Positions 9,864 to 20,568 are shown, numbered from the stretch's first letter. The stretch is DNA of 47,081 nt from Actinomycetes bacterium (GCA_025355305.1 JANXZW010000012.1:1-47081), one strand, 5' to 3'. Numbers and translations: made by a program. Notes: generated by a model from the sequence alone, not told the origin.

Positions 9864-10574
9864 CTACTTTACGCCGAGGTCAGTCAGAACTTTGGTAAAG
9901 GCCTTCGCGCTGTAATCAGTTGCAAGCGGAAGGGTCTTACCATTAACGATGACGGTGGGGGTCGCATTGATGTTCTTTGAGGCCGCATCATTATTGATGT
10001 TATCTGTCCAGTTCAAATACTTTCCATCATTGATGCAGGTGGCATAAGCCTTGGAGCTAATTCCGATTGAGTTGCCAAGCAGAATCAGTTGGGCATTGGT
10101 CCAGTAAGGAGAGTTCTCAGCCATCGTTGTCGAGGATGGTTGGTTAACATAGAGCGCGGTGTGCATCTCTAGGTACTTCCCTTGGTCTGCTGCACATGCA
10201 GCAGCGGCTGCGGTGAGACGGGAATCAGAGGCAATGAAGTGCATGGGGTGATAGACAGCCTCGATCTTGCCAGCACGAACCAGTCCATCGAGATATGTGT
10301 TGTTGGCTGCCTCAAAGTTGCGACAGTTAGGACAGCGGAAATCCTCATACATATCAACGCGCACCTTCGCCGCGGAATTGAAGGTAATCCCATAGCCATT
10401 GGCCTTGGTGACCGCTGATGGCAGAGCGATATGAGAATTCGAACTCTTCTTGGCGAAATAAGCGCCAAATCCGGCGATTAAGACAAATGCGACCATCCCA
10501 ATGACGAGGTAGCGGGTGAACTTGTCTCCCTCTTTCTTCGGTGGCTGGTGCTTGGCAGGTTTCTTATCGGCCAT
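9864..10574 (-). CDS. Membrane-anchored DsbA-like thioredoxin-fold protein
   Basis: Probable extracytoplasmic thiol-disulfide oxidoreductase. A short lysine-rich cytoplasmic tail (residues 1-20) is followed by one membrane helix (about 21-41) and an exported thioredoxin-like domain. The active site is CPNC at 81-84 in DFRCPNCRNFE, and the cis-proline loop is NATPTVIVNG near 205. Two further cysteines (one in the CAADQGKY region, one in ATCINDGK) may form a structural bond, as in actinobacterial homologues. Length 236 is typical. The AGGGG ribosome site lies close before the ATG. It sits between trpA and lgt in the same orientation, possibly cotranscribed. Confidence 0.88.
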   Translation of the reverse strand: MADKKPAKHQPPKKEGDKFTRYLVIGMVAFVLIAGFGAYFAKKSSNSHIALPSAVTKANGYGITFNSAAKVRVDMYEDFRCPNCRNFEAANNTYLDGLVRAGKIEAVYHPMHFIASDSRLTAAAAACAADQGKYLEMHTALYVNQPSSTTMAENSPYWTNAQLILLGNSIGISSKAYATCINDGKYLNWTDNINNDAASKNINATPTVIVNGKTLPLATDYSAKAFTKVLTDLGVK

Positions 10575-10627
10575 TCTTATCCCCTAATTTCTCGATATTT
10601 GTATGAACTCTATTGCAAAGAAAACGG

Positions 10628-11425
10628 TTATGAGCGTTGTAGCCCGCTGGAAAGTTGCTGAGCCAATTCTCGAACTCTCCCAATACCTTCAGTGAGCGTG
10701 GCACTCTCCTGAAGTAGGCGAATGAACGCTGACCCGACGATCACGCCATCGGCATATTGGGCGACCTCGCGCACCTGCTCCGGAGTCGAAACACCCAATC
10801 CGACAGCGATGGGCAGGTCAGTAACCGCTCGTATGCGAGCCACTAATTCCTGGGCGCTACTTGAGATAGCAGTTCTGGTGCCAGTGACCCCCATGAGGGA
10901 GGCGGCATAAACAAAGCCACTCGTCGCACCCGTTACAAGTTGGAGCCGCTCCGGCGATGTACTGGGAGCCACAACATAAATTCGATTGGTCTCATGAGTG
11001 GTGGATGCTTCGATCCACGCTCCTGATTCCTCGACTGTGAGGTCAGGGGTGATTACTCCAGATCCGCCATTGCGCTTTACATGAGCCAAAAAGGCATCAA
11101 CGCCGTATCTCTCAATGGGATTCCAGTATGTCATGAGAACACTTGGAGCGATCTGCGAGATCGCGGTAAGAGTTTGCATCACCTCACGCGCGCCTGTTCC
11201 ATTGCGTAAGGAAGTTTCAGCAGCAGCTTGAATGACTGGCCCATCCATGACTGGATCGCTATACGGATACCCAATCTCAACGGCATCAACGCCCCCTTCG
11301 ACCATGGCCGTGAGTGCTGCGATGCATCCTTCTTGAGTGGGGAAACCGGCTGGGAGATATCCGATGAGCGCCGCGCGGTTTTCGGAGCGGGTCTTAATGA
11401 AAAGTGTATCGAGCGGAGTGCTCAC
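10628..11425 (-). CDS. trpA: Tryptophan synthase alpha subunit
   Basis: TIM-barrel subunit that cleaves indole-3-glycerol phosphate to indole and glyceraldehyde 3-phosphate and channels indole to TrpB. The 265 residues include the catalytic Glu in [10 protein letters not shown] and the catalytic Asp in the same segment (VMDGPVIQ), [11 protein letters not shown], and the phosphate-binding GVSTPEQVR and VGSAF stretches. Start GTG overlaps the trpB stop as GTGA, giving the usual coupled synthesis of the two subunits. It is followed by a 53-bp gap before the dsbA-like gene. Confidence 0.97.
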   Translation of the reverse strand: MSTPLDTLFIKTRSENRAALIGYLPAGFPTQEGCIAALTAMVEGGVDAVEIGYPYSDPVMDGPVIQAAAETSLRNGTGAREVMQTLTAISQIAPSVLMTYWNPIERYGVDAFLAHVKRNGGSGVITPDLTVEESGAWIEASTTHETNRIYVVAPSTSPERLQLVTGATSGFVYAASLMGVTGTRTAISSSAQELVARIRAVTDLPIAVGLGVSTPEQVREVAQYADGVIVGSAFIRLLQESATLTEGIGRVRELAQQLSSGLQRS

Positions 11426-12624
11426 TGGAGAGGAATTCCGAAATAGTTAGCGGCTGTCTGCACATCCTTGTCACCGCGGCCAGAGAAATTAATCAGAAGC
11501 ACCGCTTCAGGTCCTAACTCTCGCCCGATCTGCATAGCACCCGCCAAAGCATGTGCCGTTTCGATGGCGGGGATGATTCCCTCAGTGCGACACATGAGAC
11601 CGAAAGCCTCCATCGCCTGCACATCTGTGATCGCGCGATACTCCGCGCGACCGATGTCATGGAGGTAAGCGTGCTCTGGTCCGACTCCTGGATAATCCAA
11701 TCCTGCAGAGATGGAATGAGACTCTATCGTCTGACCATTTTCATCTTGAAGGACGTAGGAGCGCGTTCCGTGCAGAACTCCCGGGGATCCTCCACTAATG
11801 GTGGCGGCATGTAAGCCAGTTGAAAGGCCTGATCCTCCGGCCTCAAGTCCAACGAGACGAACCTCTTTATCATCGAGGAAGGGGTGGAAGATTCCGATGG
11901 CATTCGAGCCTCCTCCAACGCAGGCCAAAATCACATCTGGCAAGCGCCCTAGAAGGTCCAACATCTGCTGGCGCGCTTCGACGCCGATGATGCGATGGAA
12001 ATCGCGGACCATAGTTGGAAAGGGGTGCGGTCCTGCGACCGTACCAAGCAGGTAATGAGTCGTCTCAACATTTGTAACCCAGTCCCGCATTGCTTCGTTG
12101 ATCGCATCTTTAAGCGTGCGGCTACCTTGGGTGACCGGAACTACTTCGGCTCCCAGCAATTTCATGCGAGCGACGTTGAGCGACTGACGCTTGGTGTCCT
12201 CTTCACCCATGTAGACAACACATTCAAGACCCATCAGAGCGGCGGCGGTAGCTGAGGCGACGCCATGTTGACCGGCACCAGTCTCAGCGATGATGCGCTT
12301 CTTGCCCATGCGCTTGGTCAATAGGGCCTGCCCGAGAACATTATTGATCTTGTGGCTTCCCGTGTGATTGAGATCTTCGCGCTTGAGAAAGACGCGCGCG
12401 CCTCCAGCACACTCAGCGAATCTCTTGACCTCGGTAATGATGCTCGGCCGACCGGTATAAGTCTTATGTAGCTCCGCGAGTTCGGCTTGAAAGATTGGGT
12501 CCTTTGCGGCTACTTCGTGTGCGAGGGCTAACTCATCAAGAGCACCGATCAGCGCCTCTGGGACGAATCTTCCACCGTAGGGTCCGAAGTGACCAATAAT
12601 ATTTGAATCCATCGTCGCACTCAT
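11422..12624 (-). CDS. trpB: Tryptophan synthase beta subunit
   Basis: PLP enzyme that condenses indole with serine to form tryptophan. The 400-residue product has the N-terminal [13 protein letters not shown], the PLP lysine in [13 protein letters not shown] near residue 94, the indole-site GAGQHGVA, and the phosphate-binding glycine loop VGGGSNAIG. It matches TrpB1 rather than the longer TrpB2 type. No clear ribosome binding site precedes the ATG. TACGGT lies 6 bases before it, so a weak leaderless promoter inside the operon is possible, though the hexamer is poor. Confidence 0.97.
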   Translation of the reverse strand: MSATMDSNIIGHFGPYGGRFVPEALIGALDELALAHEVAAKDPIFQAELAELHKTYTGRPSIITEVKRFAECAGGARVFLKREDLNHTGSHKINNVLGQALLTKRMGKKRIIAETGAGQHGVASATAAALMGLECVVYMGEEDTKRQSLNVARMKLLGAEVVPVTQGSRTLKDAINEAMRDWVTNVETTHYLLGTVAGPHPFPTMVRDFHRIIGVEARQQMLDLLGRLPDVILACVGGGSNAIGIFHPFLDDKEVRLVGLEAGGSGLSTGLHAATISGGSPGVLHGTRSYVLQDENGQTIESHSISAGLDYPGVGPEHAYLHDIGRAEYRAITDVQAMEAFGLMCRTEGIIPAIETAHALAGAMQIGRELGPEAVLLINFSGRGDKDVQTAANYFGIPLQ

Positions 12625-12644
12625 TAGCGAACCGTACCAGCCAA

Positions 12645-13418
12645 CTATCTGCCGAGGAGGGTCTTAATTGCGAGGGCTGGGTCACCTGCACGAACAAGTG
12701 TCTCACCAACAAGGATCACTTTCGCGCCTAGTAATTCTGCTGCGACGACCTGTTCGCGGAGTGCGATTCCGGACTCTGCAACCTTAATACGATCGTTTGG
12801 AATTAATGGCAGCAGATCGGTAAAGGCTTTCTCGTTGATCTCCAGAGTCTTCAAATTGCGCGCGTTCACGCCGATGGCTCTGGCACTCATAGCAATTGCG
12901 CGTTCCAACTCTTCGTGATCATGCACCTCCACGAGAACGCTCATTCCCAAATCGTGCGCCAGCGCCTGATAGTCGCGCAGTTGGGCATCGGTAAGCGCCG
13001 CAACAATCAAGAGAATTAAATCAGCGCCAAGAACACGACTTTCTACTACTTGATACTCCGTCACAATGAAATCTTTCCGGAGAACTGGAATCTTGACGCG
13101 CTCCCGTACGGCTTGGAGATCGGCCGGTGACCCTGCAAAGCGACGGCCCTCAGTCAGGACGCTTATGACCGCGGCTCCCGCCAACTCATATTGATGAGCT
13201 AGCGCTGCAGGATCTCCGATTGCTGCCAGCACCCCCTTGCTTGGGGAGGAACGTTTAACTTCGGCAATAAGCTGCATCCCAGGTAGTGCAAGCGCCGCAT
13301 ACGCGTCACGAATTGGTGGAGATGAATCCAATTGCGCACGCAACTGGGCGAGAGGAATTTCACGCTCTTTCACATCTTCCAGCACACCAGCAACTATCGA
13401 ATCAAGGACGGTACTCAT
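12645..13418 (-). CDS. trpC: Indole-3-glycerol phosphate synthase
   Basis: TIM-barrel enzyme closing the indole ring from carboxyphenylaminodeoxyribulose phosphate. It is the monofunctional form, with no TrpF domain fused. I start it at ATG 13418 (257 residues), not at the earlier in-frame ATG 13454, because family similarity begins at [12 protein letters not shown] and the ATG overlaps the stop of the preceding small ORF as ATGA. Motifs include [11 protein letters not shown] with the catalytic Lys, VLRKDFIV, the LLIVAALTD stretch and VAESGI. The 20-bp gap to trpB follows. Confidence 0.95.
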   Translation of the reverse strand: MSTVLDSIVAGVLEDVKEREIPLAQLRAQLDSSPPIRDAYAALALPGMQLIAEVKRSSPSKGVLAAIGDPAALAHQYELAGAAVISVLTEGRRFAGSPADLQAVRERVKIPVLRKDFIVTEYQVVESRVLGADLILLIVAALTDAQLRDYQALAHDLGMSVLVEVHDHEELERAIAMSARAIGVNARNLKTLEINEKAFTDLLPLIPNDRIKVAESGIALREQVVAAELLGAKVILVGETLVRAGDPALAIKTLLGR

Positions 13419-13570
13419 ACAGAAGGATCCTCCCCTTCGTCGAGAGAGTTCCATGAGGTCTTAGTCCGTGGTTCATATCTCTTGGAAATTCCGCGTCGCG
13501 CTAAACGAATCGATAGATAGATAAAAAGCAGGAAGAGCGCGAGGAGGATCAGTAATTTCACAATTAGCAT
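13415..13570 (-). CDS. Small single-helix membrane protein between trpE and trpC (51 codons)
   Basis: The ORF starts with ATG at 13570, immediately after the trpE stop (TAA-ATG), and ends in a TGA that overlaps the trpC ATG. The product has one strongly hydrophobic helix (about residues 2-20, mostly Leu and Ile), then a positive stretch (RLARRG, KRYEPR), and an acidic tail ending [12 protein letters not shown] lies upstream within the end of trpE. The perfect fit between both neighbours supports a real gene. The position matches the Trp-biosynthesis-associated membrane protein (Rv1610-like) of other actinobacteria, which is much longer. This may be a reduced relative keeping one helix and the tail; that link is inference. 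Function unknown. Confidence 0.75.
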   Translation of the reverse strand: MLIVKLLILLALFLLFIYLSIRLARRGISKRYEPRTKTSWNSLDEGEDPSV

Positions 13571-15070
13571 TTAAAGCACCCTCATATCATTGGCCGTGGC
13601 GATTGCTCCCAGTACGGCCGCGGCTTTATTTTCGCACTCTTGATCTTCGGTGAGTGCAACGGAGTCGGCAACAATTCCTGCCCCTGCTTGTACATAGGCC
13701 TTGCCACCCTTGATGACGGCGGTTCGAATTGCAATGCAGGTATCGATATTGCCGCGGAAATCGACGTATCCAATAGTGCCAGCGTAGATGCCCCTTCTTG
13801 TGGGCTCGTTCTCCTCAATGATCTCCATTGCACGTGGCTTAGGCGCACCCGAGAGTGTTCCTGCTGGAAAAACCGCTAGCAGGGCATCTACGGGATTTGA
13901 GTCCGGATGTAATTTGCCAGTCACGGTTGAGACGATATGCATGACGTGAGAGAAGCGCTCGACCTGCATAAACTCCACAACTTCCACGCTACCTGGAGAG
14001 CAGACTCTTCCTAAATCATTGCGACCCAGATCAACAAGCATCAGATGCTCAGCACGCTCCTTGGGGTCGGCCAACAACTCTTCTCCGTGTTGTTGATCTA
14101 TCTCAGGATCCGAAGAACGCGGGCGTGTACCTGCGATGGGGTGCAACATGACATCACTACCGTGGATCTTCACCAGTGCTTCAGGGCTAGATCCGACAAT
14201 GGAGAGACCATCTGCAAAACGGAAGAGATACATGTAAGGGCTGGGATTGGATGCGCGCAGGGCGCGGTAGATATCGAAGGGCTCAGCGGTTGCTTCCATC
14301 GTGAAACGTTGCGAAAGCACCACTTGGAATGCCTCTCCAGCACGAATCTCCTCCTTCAGGATTTCGACCTTCTTCTGATAATCATCCGAACTCATATCGC
14401 GCTGATATTCGGGTTTTTTCACAATAAGTGGATGACTTATCGAGTCAGATTGCGGAGCTTTCAATTTTATTTCAAGTGCATCAAGGCGGGCAATTGCCTC
14501 GTGAAAAGCATCATCCACTCGTTCTGCACTGCCATCCCAATTAATAGCATTAGCGATCAAGGTAAGCGTTCCGTCAAAATGATCGAAGACTGCTAGATCT
14601 GAAGTCAACATAAATGCGATCTCAGGGAGGTCAAGATCTGCACGTGCTAAAGATGGCAACTTCTCAAGGCGACGCACGATTTCATAACTGGCGTAACCAA
14701 CAAGTCCGCCAGTGAGTGGAGGTAGATGTGGGATATGGGGAGAGCGTAAATGTTTCGCGGTGATCTTAAACGCTTCCAGAGGATCAATACCTGTGGGTGC
14801 CCCCGCTGGAGCCAAGCCTAACCAGGTTGCCAATCCATCCTGCTCTGTGAGGGTAGCGGCGCTGTTGATGCCGATAAATGAGTAGCGCGACCAAACTCCG
14901 CCATGTTCGGCAGATTCTAGAAGAAAGGTGCCGTTGCGATCCTCCGCCAACCGCTTGTAAAGGGAGAGCGGCGTCTGGCTATCAGCGAGGTAGCGCCTTG
15001 AAACAGGGATGACATTAAATTCCACTGCGAACTTTTGAAACTCTTCCAGAGTCATCTCTGTTCGACTCAT
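13571..15070 (-). CDS. trpE: Anthranilate synthase component I
   Basis: Makes anthranilate from chorismate, using ammonia supplied by a TrpG partner that is not encoded here. Start ATG 15070 is chosen (499 residues) because it overlaps the hisI stop as ATGA; the longer frame begins inside hisI. The N-terminal domain contains LLES at about 50-53 and RYSFIG near 62, the tryptophan-binding feedback site. The chorismate-binding domain has the usual [36 protein letters not shown] and GYVDFRGN motifs. It is the first trp gene and directly follows the his genes. Confidence 0.97.
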   Translation of the reverse strand: MSRTEMTLEEFQKFAVEFNVIPVSRRYLADSQTPLSLYKRLAEDRNGTFLLESAEHGGVWSRYSFIGINSAATLTEQDGLATWLGLAPAGAPTGIDPLEAFKITAKHLRSPHIPHLPPLTGGLVGYASYEIVRRLEKLPSLARADLDLPEIAFMLTSDLAVFDHFDGTLTLIANAINWDGSAERVDDAFHEAIARLDALEIKLKAPQSDSISHPLIVKKPEYQRDMSSDDYQKKVEILKEEIRAGEAFQVVLSQRFTMEATAEPFDIYRALRASNPSPYMYLFRFADGLSIVGSSPEALVKIHGSDVMLHPIAGTRPRSSDPEIDQQHGEELLADPKERAEHLMLVDLGRNDLGRVCSPGSVEVVEFMQVERFSHVMHIVSTVTGKLHPDSNPVDALLAVFPAGTLSGAPKPRAMEIIEENEPTRRGIYAGTIGYVDFRGNIDTCIAIRTAVIKGGKAYVQAGAGIVADSVALTEDQECENKAAAVLGAIATANDMRVL

Positions 15071-15411
15071 AACTCTTCCTTGCCAAATTCGATATCGCGG
15101 AAGAAGCAACTGCGCTCGCCGGTGTGGCAGGCCGCCCCAACCTGCTCAACCTGAAGTAAAAGCGCATCACCATCGCAGTCGTAACCAAGACCGACTAACT
15201 TCTGCAGATGGCCTGAGCTCTCCCCTTTGGTCCAAAGTTGATTTCTGCTTCGACTCCAATAAGTGACTCGACCAGTTTCGATCGTTTTAGTGAGGGCTTC
15301 TTCATTCATCCAAGCCATCATCAATACTTGACCATTGCCGGCATCCTGAGCGATCGCTGCGACCAGCACTCCTTCGTTAAAACGTGCTGCCACATCTGCG
15401 GGGATTTTCAC
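15067..15411 (-). CDS. hisI: Phosphoribosyl-AMP cyclohydrolase
   Basis: Third step of histidine synthesis: zinc- and magnesium-dependent opening of the adenine ring of phosphoribosyl-AMP. The 114-residue protein is the monofunctional form, without a HisE domain. It shows [24 protein letters not shown], the metal-binding [10 protein letters not shown] and the zinc-site Cys in CHTG...SCFF. Start GTG 15411 has AAGGGA very close to it. The last his gene of the run; its stop overlaps trpE. hisE and hisG are not in the window. Confidence 0.95.
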   Translation of the reverse strand: MKIPADVAARFNEGVLVAAIAQDAGNGQVLMMAWMNEEALTKTIETGRVTYWSRSRNQLWTKGESSGHLQKLVGLGYDCDGDALLLQVEQVGAACHTGERSCFFRDIEFGKEEL

Positions 15412-15435
15412 TCCCTTATTCTGCCCTAGAGGGCG

Positions 15436-16197
15436 CTAGGCCCGTACCTCATATCCGCGCCGTGCAAGGTCTTCCTTCACTTGCGAAATGGTAAAGGTTT
15501 GAAAGTGAAAGACGCTGGCGGCCAAAAGAGCATCTGCTCCTGCAGCCAGGGCCGCGGAGAAATCTTCTAACTTACCCGCGCCACCACTTGCTATGAGAGG
15601 AACGTGAGTAATCTCCCTAACACGAGCAATCATCTCCGTGTCATAACCGGCGCGGGTTCCATCGGCATCCATGGAGTTGAGCAGAATCTCCCCGATGCCA
15701 CGCGAGGCAGCGTCAACAATCCATGAAAAGGCATCAATTCCGGTGCCGGTACGCCCGCCATGAGTCGTTACCTCGAAGCCCGAGGGGGTTTCACCACGAC
15801 GTGCATCCACGGATAAGACCAAAACTTGGTCTCCGAAACGATCGGCAATTTCATTGATGAGTTGGGGTCTAGCGATTGCTGCAGTATTTACTGAGATTTT
15901 ATCCGCTCCAGCGCGCAATAGTCGATCAACATCTCTCGACTCGCGAATTCCACCACCGACCGTTAGTGGAATGAAAACCTGCTCCGCGGTTCGCGCGACC
16001 ATCTCTAAGGTGGTCGAGCGCTCTTCCACAGATGCAGAAATGTCGAGAAAGGTGAGCTCATCGGCTCCGGCAGCACCATAAAACTTTGCCAGTTCGACAG
16101 GATCGCCCGCATCAACGAGATTTTGAAAGTTGACACCCTTAACGACGCGGCCGGCGGCGACATCGAGACAGGGAATTACCCGCTTTGCAAGGGTCAT
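15436..16197 (-). CDS. hisF: Imidazole glycerol phosphate synthase, cyclase subunit
   Basis: TIM-barrel subunit of IGP synthase. It uses ammonia from HisH to turn PRFAR into imidazole glycerol phosphate and AICAR. The 253-residue sequence has the catalytic Asp of VIPCLDV near residue 11 and that of SVDARRG near 130, with phosphate-binding GGGIR and ASGGAG loops. The ATG overlaps the priA stop as ATGA. Its partner hisH is two genes upstream in the same run. Confidence 0.97.
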   Translation of the reverse strand: MTLAKRVIPCLDVAAGRVVKGVNFQNLVDAGDPVELAKFYGAAGADELTFLDISASVEERSTTLEMVARTAEQVFIPLTVGGGIRESRDVDRLLRAGADKISVNTAAIARPQLINEIADRFGDQVLVLSVDARRGETPSGFEVTTHGGRTGTGIDAFSWIVDAASRGIGEILLNSMDADGTRAGYDTEMIARVREITHVPLIASGGAGKLEDFSAALAAGADALLAASVFHFQTFTISQVKEDLARRGYEVRA

Positions 16198-16922
16198 AGT
16201 CCGGAAACCGCGAGAGCTTGCGGAAGCGTGAAAGCGCCCGCATAAAGCGCTTTTCCGACGATCGCTCCCTCGACTCCGATCGAGGTGAGGGAGCGGATGG
16301 CAATTAAATCTTCCAGGCTGGAAACTCCCCCGCTGGCCACAACCGGCTTATTTGTAGCTGCGCAGACCTCTCGCAAGAGGGAGAGATTCGGACCTTGCAA
16401 AGTTCCATCTTTTGCCACATCTGTGACGATGTAGCGCGCGCACCCATCGCGTTCCAATCGCTCGATCGTTTCAAAGAGATCACCGCCCTCTTGGGTCCAG
16501 CCGCGCGCCGCCAAGGTATGACCACGCACATCGAGTCCTACCGCAATGCGATCACCGAACTCCGCGATCACTTTGGCCGTCCACTCTGGATTTTCCAACG
16601 CTGCAGTTCCTAGATTGATGCGGGCACATCCAGTGGCCAGCGCACGTCGAAGTGATTCATCGTCTCTAATGCCTCCGGAGAGTTCAACTTTCAACTCAAC
16701 ACTCTTAATGACGCTCTCCAGTAGGGGCGCATTGTTACCTAGACCAAAAGCCGCATCCAGATCAACTAGGTGAATCCACTCCGCACCGGCAGCAACAAAT
16801 TCCGCCGCGACTTCCAGGGGGTTTCCATATTTGCTGGTTGCAGATAACTCCCCCTGCACCAACCGAACCGCCAGCCCATCTTTCACATCGATAGCGGGAA
16901 GTAACTCCAACTTAATACTCAC
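16194..16922 (-). CDS. priA: PriA, bifunctional HisA/TrpF isomerase
   Basis: Actinobacterial HisA homologue that typically isomerises both ProFAR (histidine) and phosphoribosylanthranilate (tryptophan). The start is GTG 16922, overlapping the hisH stop as GTGA (242 residues). The longer frame begins at a TTG inside hisH. Catalytic Asp12 sits in PAIDV and the second acid Asp172 in VAKDGTL. Arg140 and Trp142 in [11 protein letters not shown] match the residues PriA uses to accommodate both substrates. The C-terminal [10 protein letters not shown] and GAIVGKALY are PriA-like. No trpF lies in the window and trpC carries no TrpF domain, which supports a dual role; trpF elsewhere in the genome cannot be excluded. 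Confidence 0.93.
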   Translation of the reverse strand: MSIKLELLPAIDVKDGLAVRLVQGELSATSKYGNPLEVAAEFVAAGAEWIHLVDLDAAFGLGNNAPLLESVIKSVELKVELSGGIRDDESLRRALATGCARINLGTAALENPEWTAKVIAEFGDRIAVGLDVRGHTLAARGWTQEGGDLFETIERLERDGCARYIVTDVAKDGTLQGPNLSLLREVCAATNKPVVASGGVSSLEDLIAIRSLTSIGVEGAIVGKALYAGAFTLPQALAVSGL

Positions 16923-17515
16923 AGAATCCCTGCCCAATTCGCTATTAGCGCGGCCCCGACGGCGCCACTCTTCTCTGGATGAAATTGCACTGCGCTCACT
17001 GAACCGCGCTCCACGGCTGCCAGAAAATCTTCACCGTAGTTAGTCCAACTATTTGCAGCACCAGCAACAACAACCTTTGCCGCAAAAGAGTGCACAAAGT
17101 AAAATCGTTCGTTTTGTAATCCACGAAAGAGAATTGAAGATTCATCAGAGCGCACATTGTTCCAACCGATGTGCGGAAGGATCGGGGCTGCGATTTCGCT
17201 AACCTGACCAGCGAAGATTCCTAGGCCAATGTGGCCTCCTTTCTCCGTCCCCGCTGCGAAGAGGATCTGCATTCCAACACAGATTCCTAAAATTGGTGCA
17301 CCGCTCGCAACGCGCTCTGAAATAATCGCATCTCCGCCAACCGCTATCAACTGCTCCATACAGGCTCCGTAGGCGCCAACACCCGGGACCACCAGTCCAT
17401 CGCTCTTTAAAGAGATTGCTGGGTCAGAAGTAACGATAGTTTCGTGACCGGTAAGTGCAAAGGCGCGTTGCACTGATCGTAGGTTTCCCGATCCATAGTC
17501 AAGAATTGCTATCAA
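16919..17515 (-). CDS. hisH: Imidazole glycerol phosphate synthase, glutaminase subunit
   Basis: Class I glutamine amidotransferase that feeds ammonia to HisF. The 198-residue protein has [11 protein letters not shown] at the N-terminus, the oxyanion loop PGVGAYG, the nucleophile Cys in GICVGMQ near residue 80, and the His-Glu pair of VQFHPEKSG near 180. Start is TTG 17515, overlapping the hisB stop as TTGA; no ATG or GTG fits. Length and motifs are normal. Confidence 0.95.
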   Translation of the reverse strand: MIAILDYGSGNLRSVQRAFALTGHETIVTSDPAISLKSDGLVVPGVGAYGACMEQLIAVGGDAIISERVASGAPILGICVGMQILFAAGTEKGGHIGLGIFAGQVSEIAAPILPHIGWNNVRSDESSILFRGLQNERFYFVHSFAAKVVVAGAANSWTNYGEDFLAAVERGSVSAVQFHPEKSGAVGAALIANWAGIL

Positions 17516-18105
17516 AGAGTGCCCTTTGTCGATGGGATCCCCGCGGTACGACCATCGATTGCAACAGCCTCACGTAGCGCACGGGCAACCGCTTTAAACT
17601 GTGCCTCAAATACATGGTGAGCATTGCGACCTTCAAGAACGCGGATATGTAGCGCGATGTGCGCTTCTGCCACAATCGACTCCCAAATATGGCGCCCAAG
17701 AGTGGTATCGAAGGTGCCAATCAATTCCACAATTTCGGGTTGACGGTGGACCAGGTAGGGGCGGCCAGAGAGATCAACGGCAGCCTGCACCAAGACCTCA
17801 TCAAGTGGAACCATGGCATCGCCGAAACGGCGGATTCCAGCTTTATCTCCCAGAGCTTCGCGCAAAGCTTGACCAAAGGCGAGTGATGTATCTTCAACGG
17901 TGTGATGGGAATCGACATCAATATCGCCGGTTGTCTTCACGGTGAGATCAAAACCCCCATGCTTACCGAGTTGCGAGAGCATGTGCTCAAAAAATGGGAC
18001 TCCCGTTTGTATATCGATAAGACCTGAACCATCCAAATTCAACTGCACAAAGACATTCGACTCTTTGGTCTGACGGGTAACGGTCGCAACGCGCGGAGTA
18101 CTCAT
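17512..18105 (-). CDS. hisB: Imidazoleglycerol-phosphate dehydratase
   Basis: Manganese-dependent dehydration of IGP to imidazole acetol phosphate. It is the monofunctional form (197 residues), with no phosphatase domain. The start is ATG 18105, with GGAAG 7 bases before it and family similarity beginning at RVATVTRQT. The longer frame to 18174 would overlap hisC and is rejected. Metal-binding motifs are FFEHMLSQLGKH, DSHHTVED near residue 70 and the C-terminal EAQFKA and HHVFEA stretches. It lies 28 bp after hisC and overlaps hisH. Confidence 0.95.
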   Translation of the reverse strand: MSTPRVATVTRQTKESNVFVQLNLDGSGLIDIQTGVPFFEHMLSQLGKHGGFDLTVKTTGDIDVDSHHTVEDTSLAFGQALREALGDKAGIRRFGDAMVPLDEVLVQAAVDLSGRPYLVHRQPEIVELIGTFDTTLGRHIWESIVAEAHIALHIRVLEGRNAHHVFEAQFKAVARALREAVAIDGRTAGIPSTKGTL

Positions 18106-18133
18106 TGGTGATCTTCCTTTGTTAGATGGAGAA

Positions 18134-19237
18134 TTATTCCGCAATTTCGCGAAGCGCCGCGATGAATTGCTCATTTTCCGCGGGAGTGCCGATTGTGACG
18201 CGCAGGAAGCCCCGTAGCCCGATATCTCGAATTAAAATGCCACGATCGAGGAAAGACTGCCAGATTGCACCGGTTTCTCCGGTAAATCCGCTGAAGAGCA
18301 AGAAGTTGGCAGAGCTAGGTACTACTCGAAAGCCAACCTCTACTATCGCGTTGGCAACCCGCTCGCGCTCTGCGATGAGTAACTCAATCTCCGATTGCAT
18401 GGCGGGAGCAAACTCTAGGGCAGTCTCAGCGGCAACCTGAGTCAGGGCGCTGAGATGGTAGGGCAGGCGAGTTACTCGCGCGGCGTGAACTACGGCCGGC
18501 TTTGCCACAAGATATCCAGCGCGGGCCCCTGCGAAGGCGAAGGCCTTACTCATGGTGCGTACGACGACCACGTGGGGAAAATCCGCAAGGAGGGTCACCG
18601 CGGAGGGTTCATCGGAAAACTCCGCATAAGCCTCATCAACGATCAGTAGACCGCCGATTGAGCCTGTCGCCTCGGCCAACTCTTTGAGATCAGAGATTGA
18701 AGTTGATGATCCAGAGGGGTTGTTTGGAGTGGTGATGAAGACTAGCTGTGGCGATTTCTCACGGATCAACTTCTTAGCTTTTGCAATATCGATTCTAAAA
18801 TCCTCATCTCGACTGCCGGCGAACCAAGGTGTTTTGGTAATTTGCGCGATCAGCGGATGAACGGAGTACGAAGGCGTAAAGCCCAACGCAAGTGTCTCTC
18901 CGCCTCCACAAGCAAGGAAGAGAGTTTGTAAAATTTCGTTTGAGCCATTGGCTGCCCAGATATTTTCAGTGCTCACTTCTACGCCAGTAGTTAGCGAGAT
19001 GTAATGCGCCAACTTCGTGCGCAGGCCAGTTGCCTCTCTATCTGGGTAGCGATTCAGATCTGCAATGACCGAGCTGAGCCGTTCGCTCATTGCGGCAACT
19101 ACCTCTTGCGGCAGTGGAAAGGGATTCTCGTTGGTGTTGAGTGCGATTACGCCCTCTATCTGTGGGGCTCCATAGGGAGAGATATTGCGCAGATCCTCGC
19201 GTAAGGGCAGCCAATAGGGCCATTGTGATTGAACCAT
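18134..19237 (-). CDS. hisC: Histidinol-phosphate aminotransferase
   Basis: PLP-dependent transamination between glutamate and imidazole acetol phosphate. The 367-residue product is fold type I, with NTNENPFPLP near the N-terminus, GSNEILQ, TPNNPSG, VDEAYAEF and the PLP lysine in RTMSKAFAFAGARAGY near residue 220. The start is taken as ATG 19237, which shares its A with the hisD stop (TGATG). A TTG one codon earlier would give the GTGA-like overlap seen elsewhere and cannot be excluded. Confidence 0.95.
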   Translation of the reverse strand: MVQSQWPYWLPLREDLRNISPYGAPQIEGVIALNTNENPFPLPQEVVAAMSERLSSVIADLNRYPDREATGLRTKLAHYISLTTGVEVSTENIWAANGSNEILQTLFLACGGGETLALGFTPSYSVHPLIAQITKTPWFAGSRDEDFRIDIAKAKKLIREKSPQLVFITTPNNPSGSSTSISDLKELAEATGSIGGLLIVDEAYAEFSDEPSAVTLLADFPHVVVVRTMSKAFAFAGARAGYLVAKPAVVHAARVTRLPYHLSALTQVAAETALEFAPAMQSEIELLIAERERVANAIVEVGFRVVPSSANFLLFSGFTGETGAIWQSFLDRGILIRDIGLRGFLRVTIGTPAENEQFIAALREIAE

Positions 19238-20562
19238 CAACTCTCCTCCTCAAATCGCGCGCTCATGGCCTCGCCATGTGCCGGCAAATCCTCAGCATTA
19301 GCTAGGGTGATAACTGTCGCCGCAATCTCAGTGAAGGAGCGCTGATCATACTGAATGAAATTAACTCCTTTAAGGAAGGTCTGTACCGACAGACCGCTAG
19401 AGTGACATGCACATCCACCCGTAGGCAGTACGTGATTGGAGCCTGCTGAGTAATCGCCGAGCGATACTGGCGCAAACCGACCCACAAAAACCGCACCTGC
19501 GTTACGAATCTCCAATGCGACGGCATCGAGTTCACGCACGTGCAACTCTAGATGTTCTGCGGCGTAGCCATTCATTACATCAATACCTTGCTTGATCGAA
19601 TCAACGAGCACAATCGCTGACTGCACTCCTGTTAGCGCAGCACTAATTCTCTCCGCGTGGCGGGTACGCGCAACTCGCTTTGTTAACTCGGTCCGAACAT
19701 CGGCAGCAAGAGCCTCCGAGGTCGTTACTAGTACCGCGGCGGCAGCGACATCATGCTCGGCCTGACTGATCAGATCTGCCGCGACTTCTCCGGCAATTGC
19801 GCTTTCATCGGCGAGGATTCCAATTTCCGTTGGTCCCGCCTCGGAGTCAATTGCAATGAGACCGCGCAGGGCGCGTTTAGCCGCGGCGACATAAATATTG
19901 CCAGGTCCAGTGACGAGATCAACGGGCTCACACACTCCCTCAACTCCATAAGCAAACATCGCGACTGCTTGCGCTCCCCCGACCGCGTAGACCTCATAAA
20001 TTCCAAGGAGGGCACACGTTGCAAGAATTGTGGGGTGGGGCAGGCCGCCAAACTCGCGTTGGGGTGGAGAGGCCACAGCGATACTTGGAACTCGCGCAAT
20101 CTGAGCCGGAACTACATTCATCACCACAGAACTGGGATAGACCGCCTTGCCTCCAGGAACATAGAGGCCAACGCGATCCACCGGAATCCAGCGCTGGGTC
20201 ACCGTTGCGCCGGGGACTACTTCAGTGCTCATGGTCCTTCGAGCTTGTTCCTGGTGTACGACGCGAACTCGTCCGATAGATGTCTCTAATGCGATTCGGA
20301 GAACGGGATCTAGATCAGACAGTGCCGAATCGATCACACTTCGTGGGACCCGAATATGCTCAGGTTTAACCCCATCAAATTCAAGAGCTAGCTCACGCAG
20401 AACATCTTCATCCCCGTGCTTCACCCGTTCTAAAATCGGTTCGATGGCAACCATTGCATGGGCGACATCTAGCGTGGCGCGCGGGATTACTCGCTTGTAC
20501 TGCGCCTTGGTAAGCGTCTTGCCACGAAGATCAATCAATGCAATAGCGATGCCAGGATTCAC
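19237..20562 (-). CDS. hisD: Histidinol dehydrogenase
   Basis: Zinc- and NAD-dependent double oxidation of histidinol to histidine, the last step of the pathway. The 441-residue product has [16 protein letters not shown], the VTGPGNIYV motif, GPTEI, the catalytic Glu-His of AAEHLELH, and [14 protein letters not shown] near the C-terminus. No ribosome binding site precedes GTG 20562, but TAGAAT ends 6 bases before it, as in leaderless actinobacterial genes. hisD is the first gene of a twelve-gene his-trp run. Confidence 0.94.
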   Translation of the reverse strand: MNPGIAIALIDLRGKTLTKAQYKRVIPRATLDVAHAMVAIEPILERVKHGDEDVLRELALEFDGVKPEHIRVPRSVIDSALSDLDPVLRIALETSIGRVRVVHQEQARRTMSTEVVPGATVTQRWIPVDRVGLYVPGGKAVYPSSVVMNVVPAQIARVPSIAVASPPQREFGGLPHPTILATCALLGIYEVYAVGGAQAVAMFAYGVEGVCEPVDLVTGPGNIYVAAAKRALRGLIAIDSEAGPTEIGILADESAIAGEVAADLISQAEHDVAAAAVLVTTSEALAADVRTELTKRVARTRHAERISAALTGVQSAIVLVDSIKQGIDVMNGYAAEHLELHVRELDAVALEIRNAGAVFVGRFAPVSLGDYSAGSNHVLPTGGCACHSSGLSVQTFLKGVNFIQYDQRSFTEIAATVITLANAEDLPAHGEAMSARFEEES

Positions 20563-20568
20563 TGACGT

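Noticed and set aside
14045-14596. 183-codon plus-strand ORF opposite trpE
   Set aside because: Composition is that of an antisense frame and trpE is certain on the other strand.
18106-18174. N-terminal extension of HisB
   Set aside because: Would overlap hisC and lacks a ribosome site; the internal ATG has a good one.
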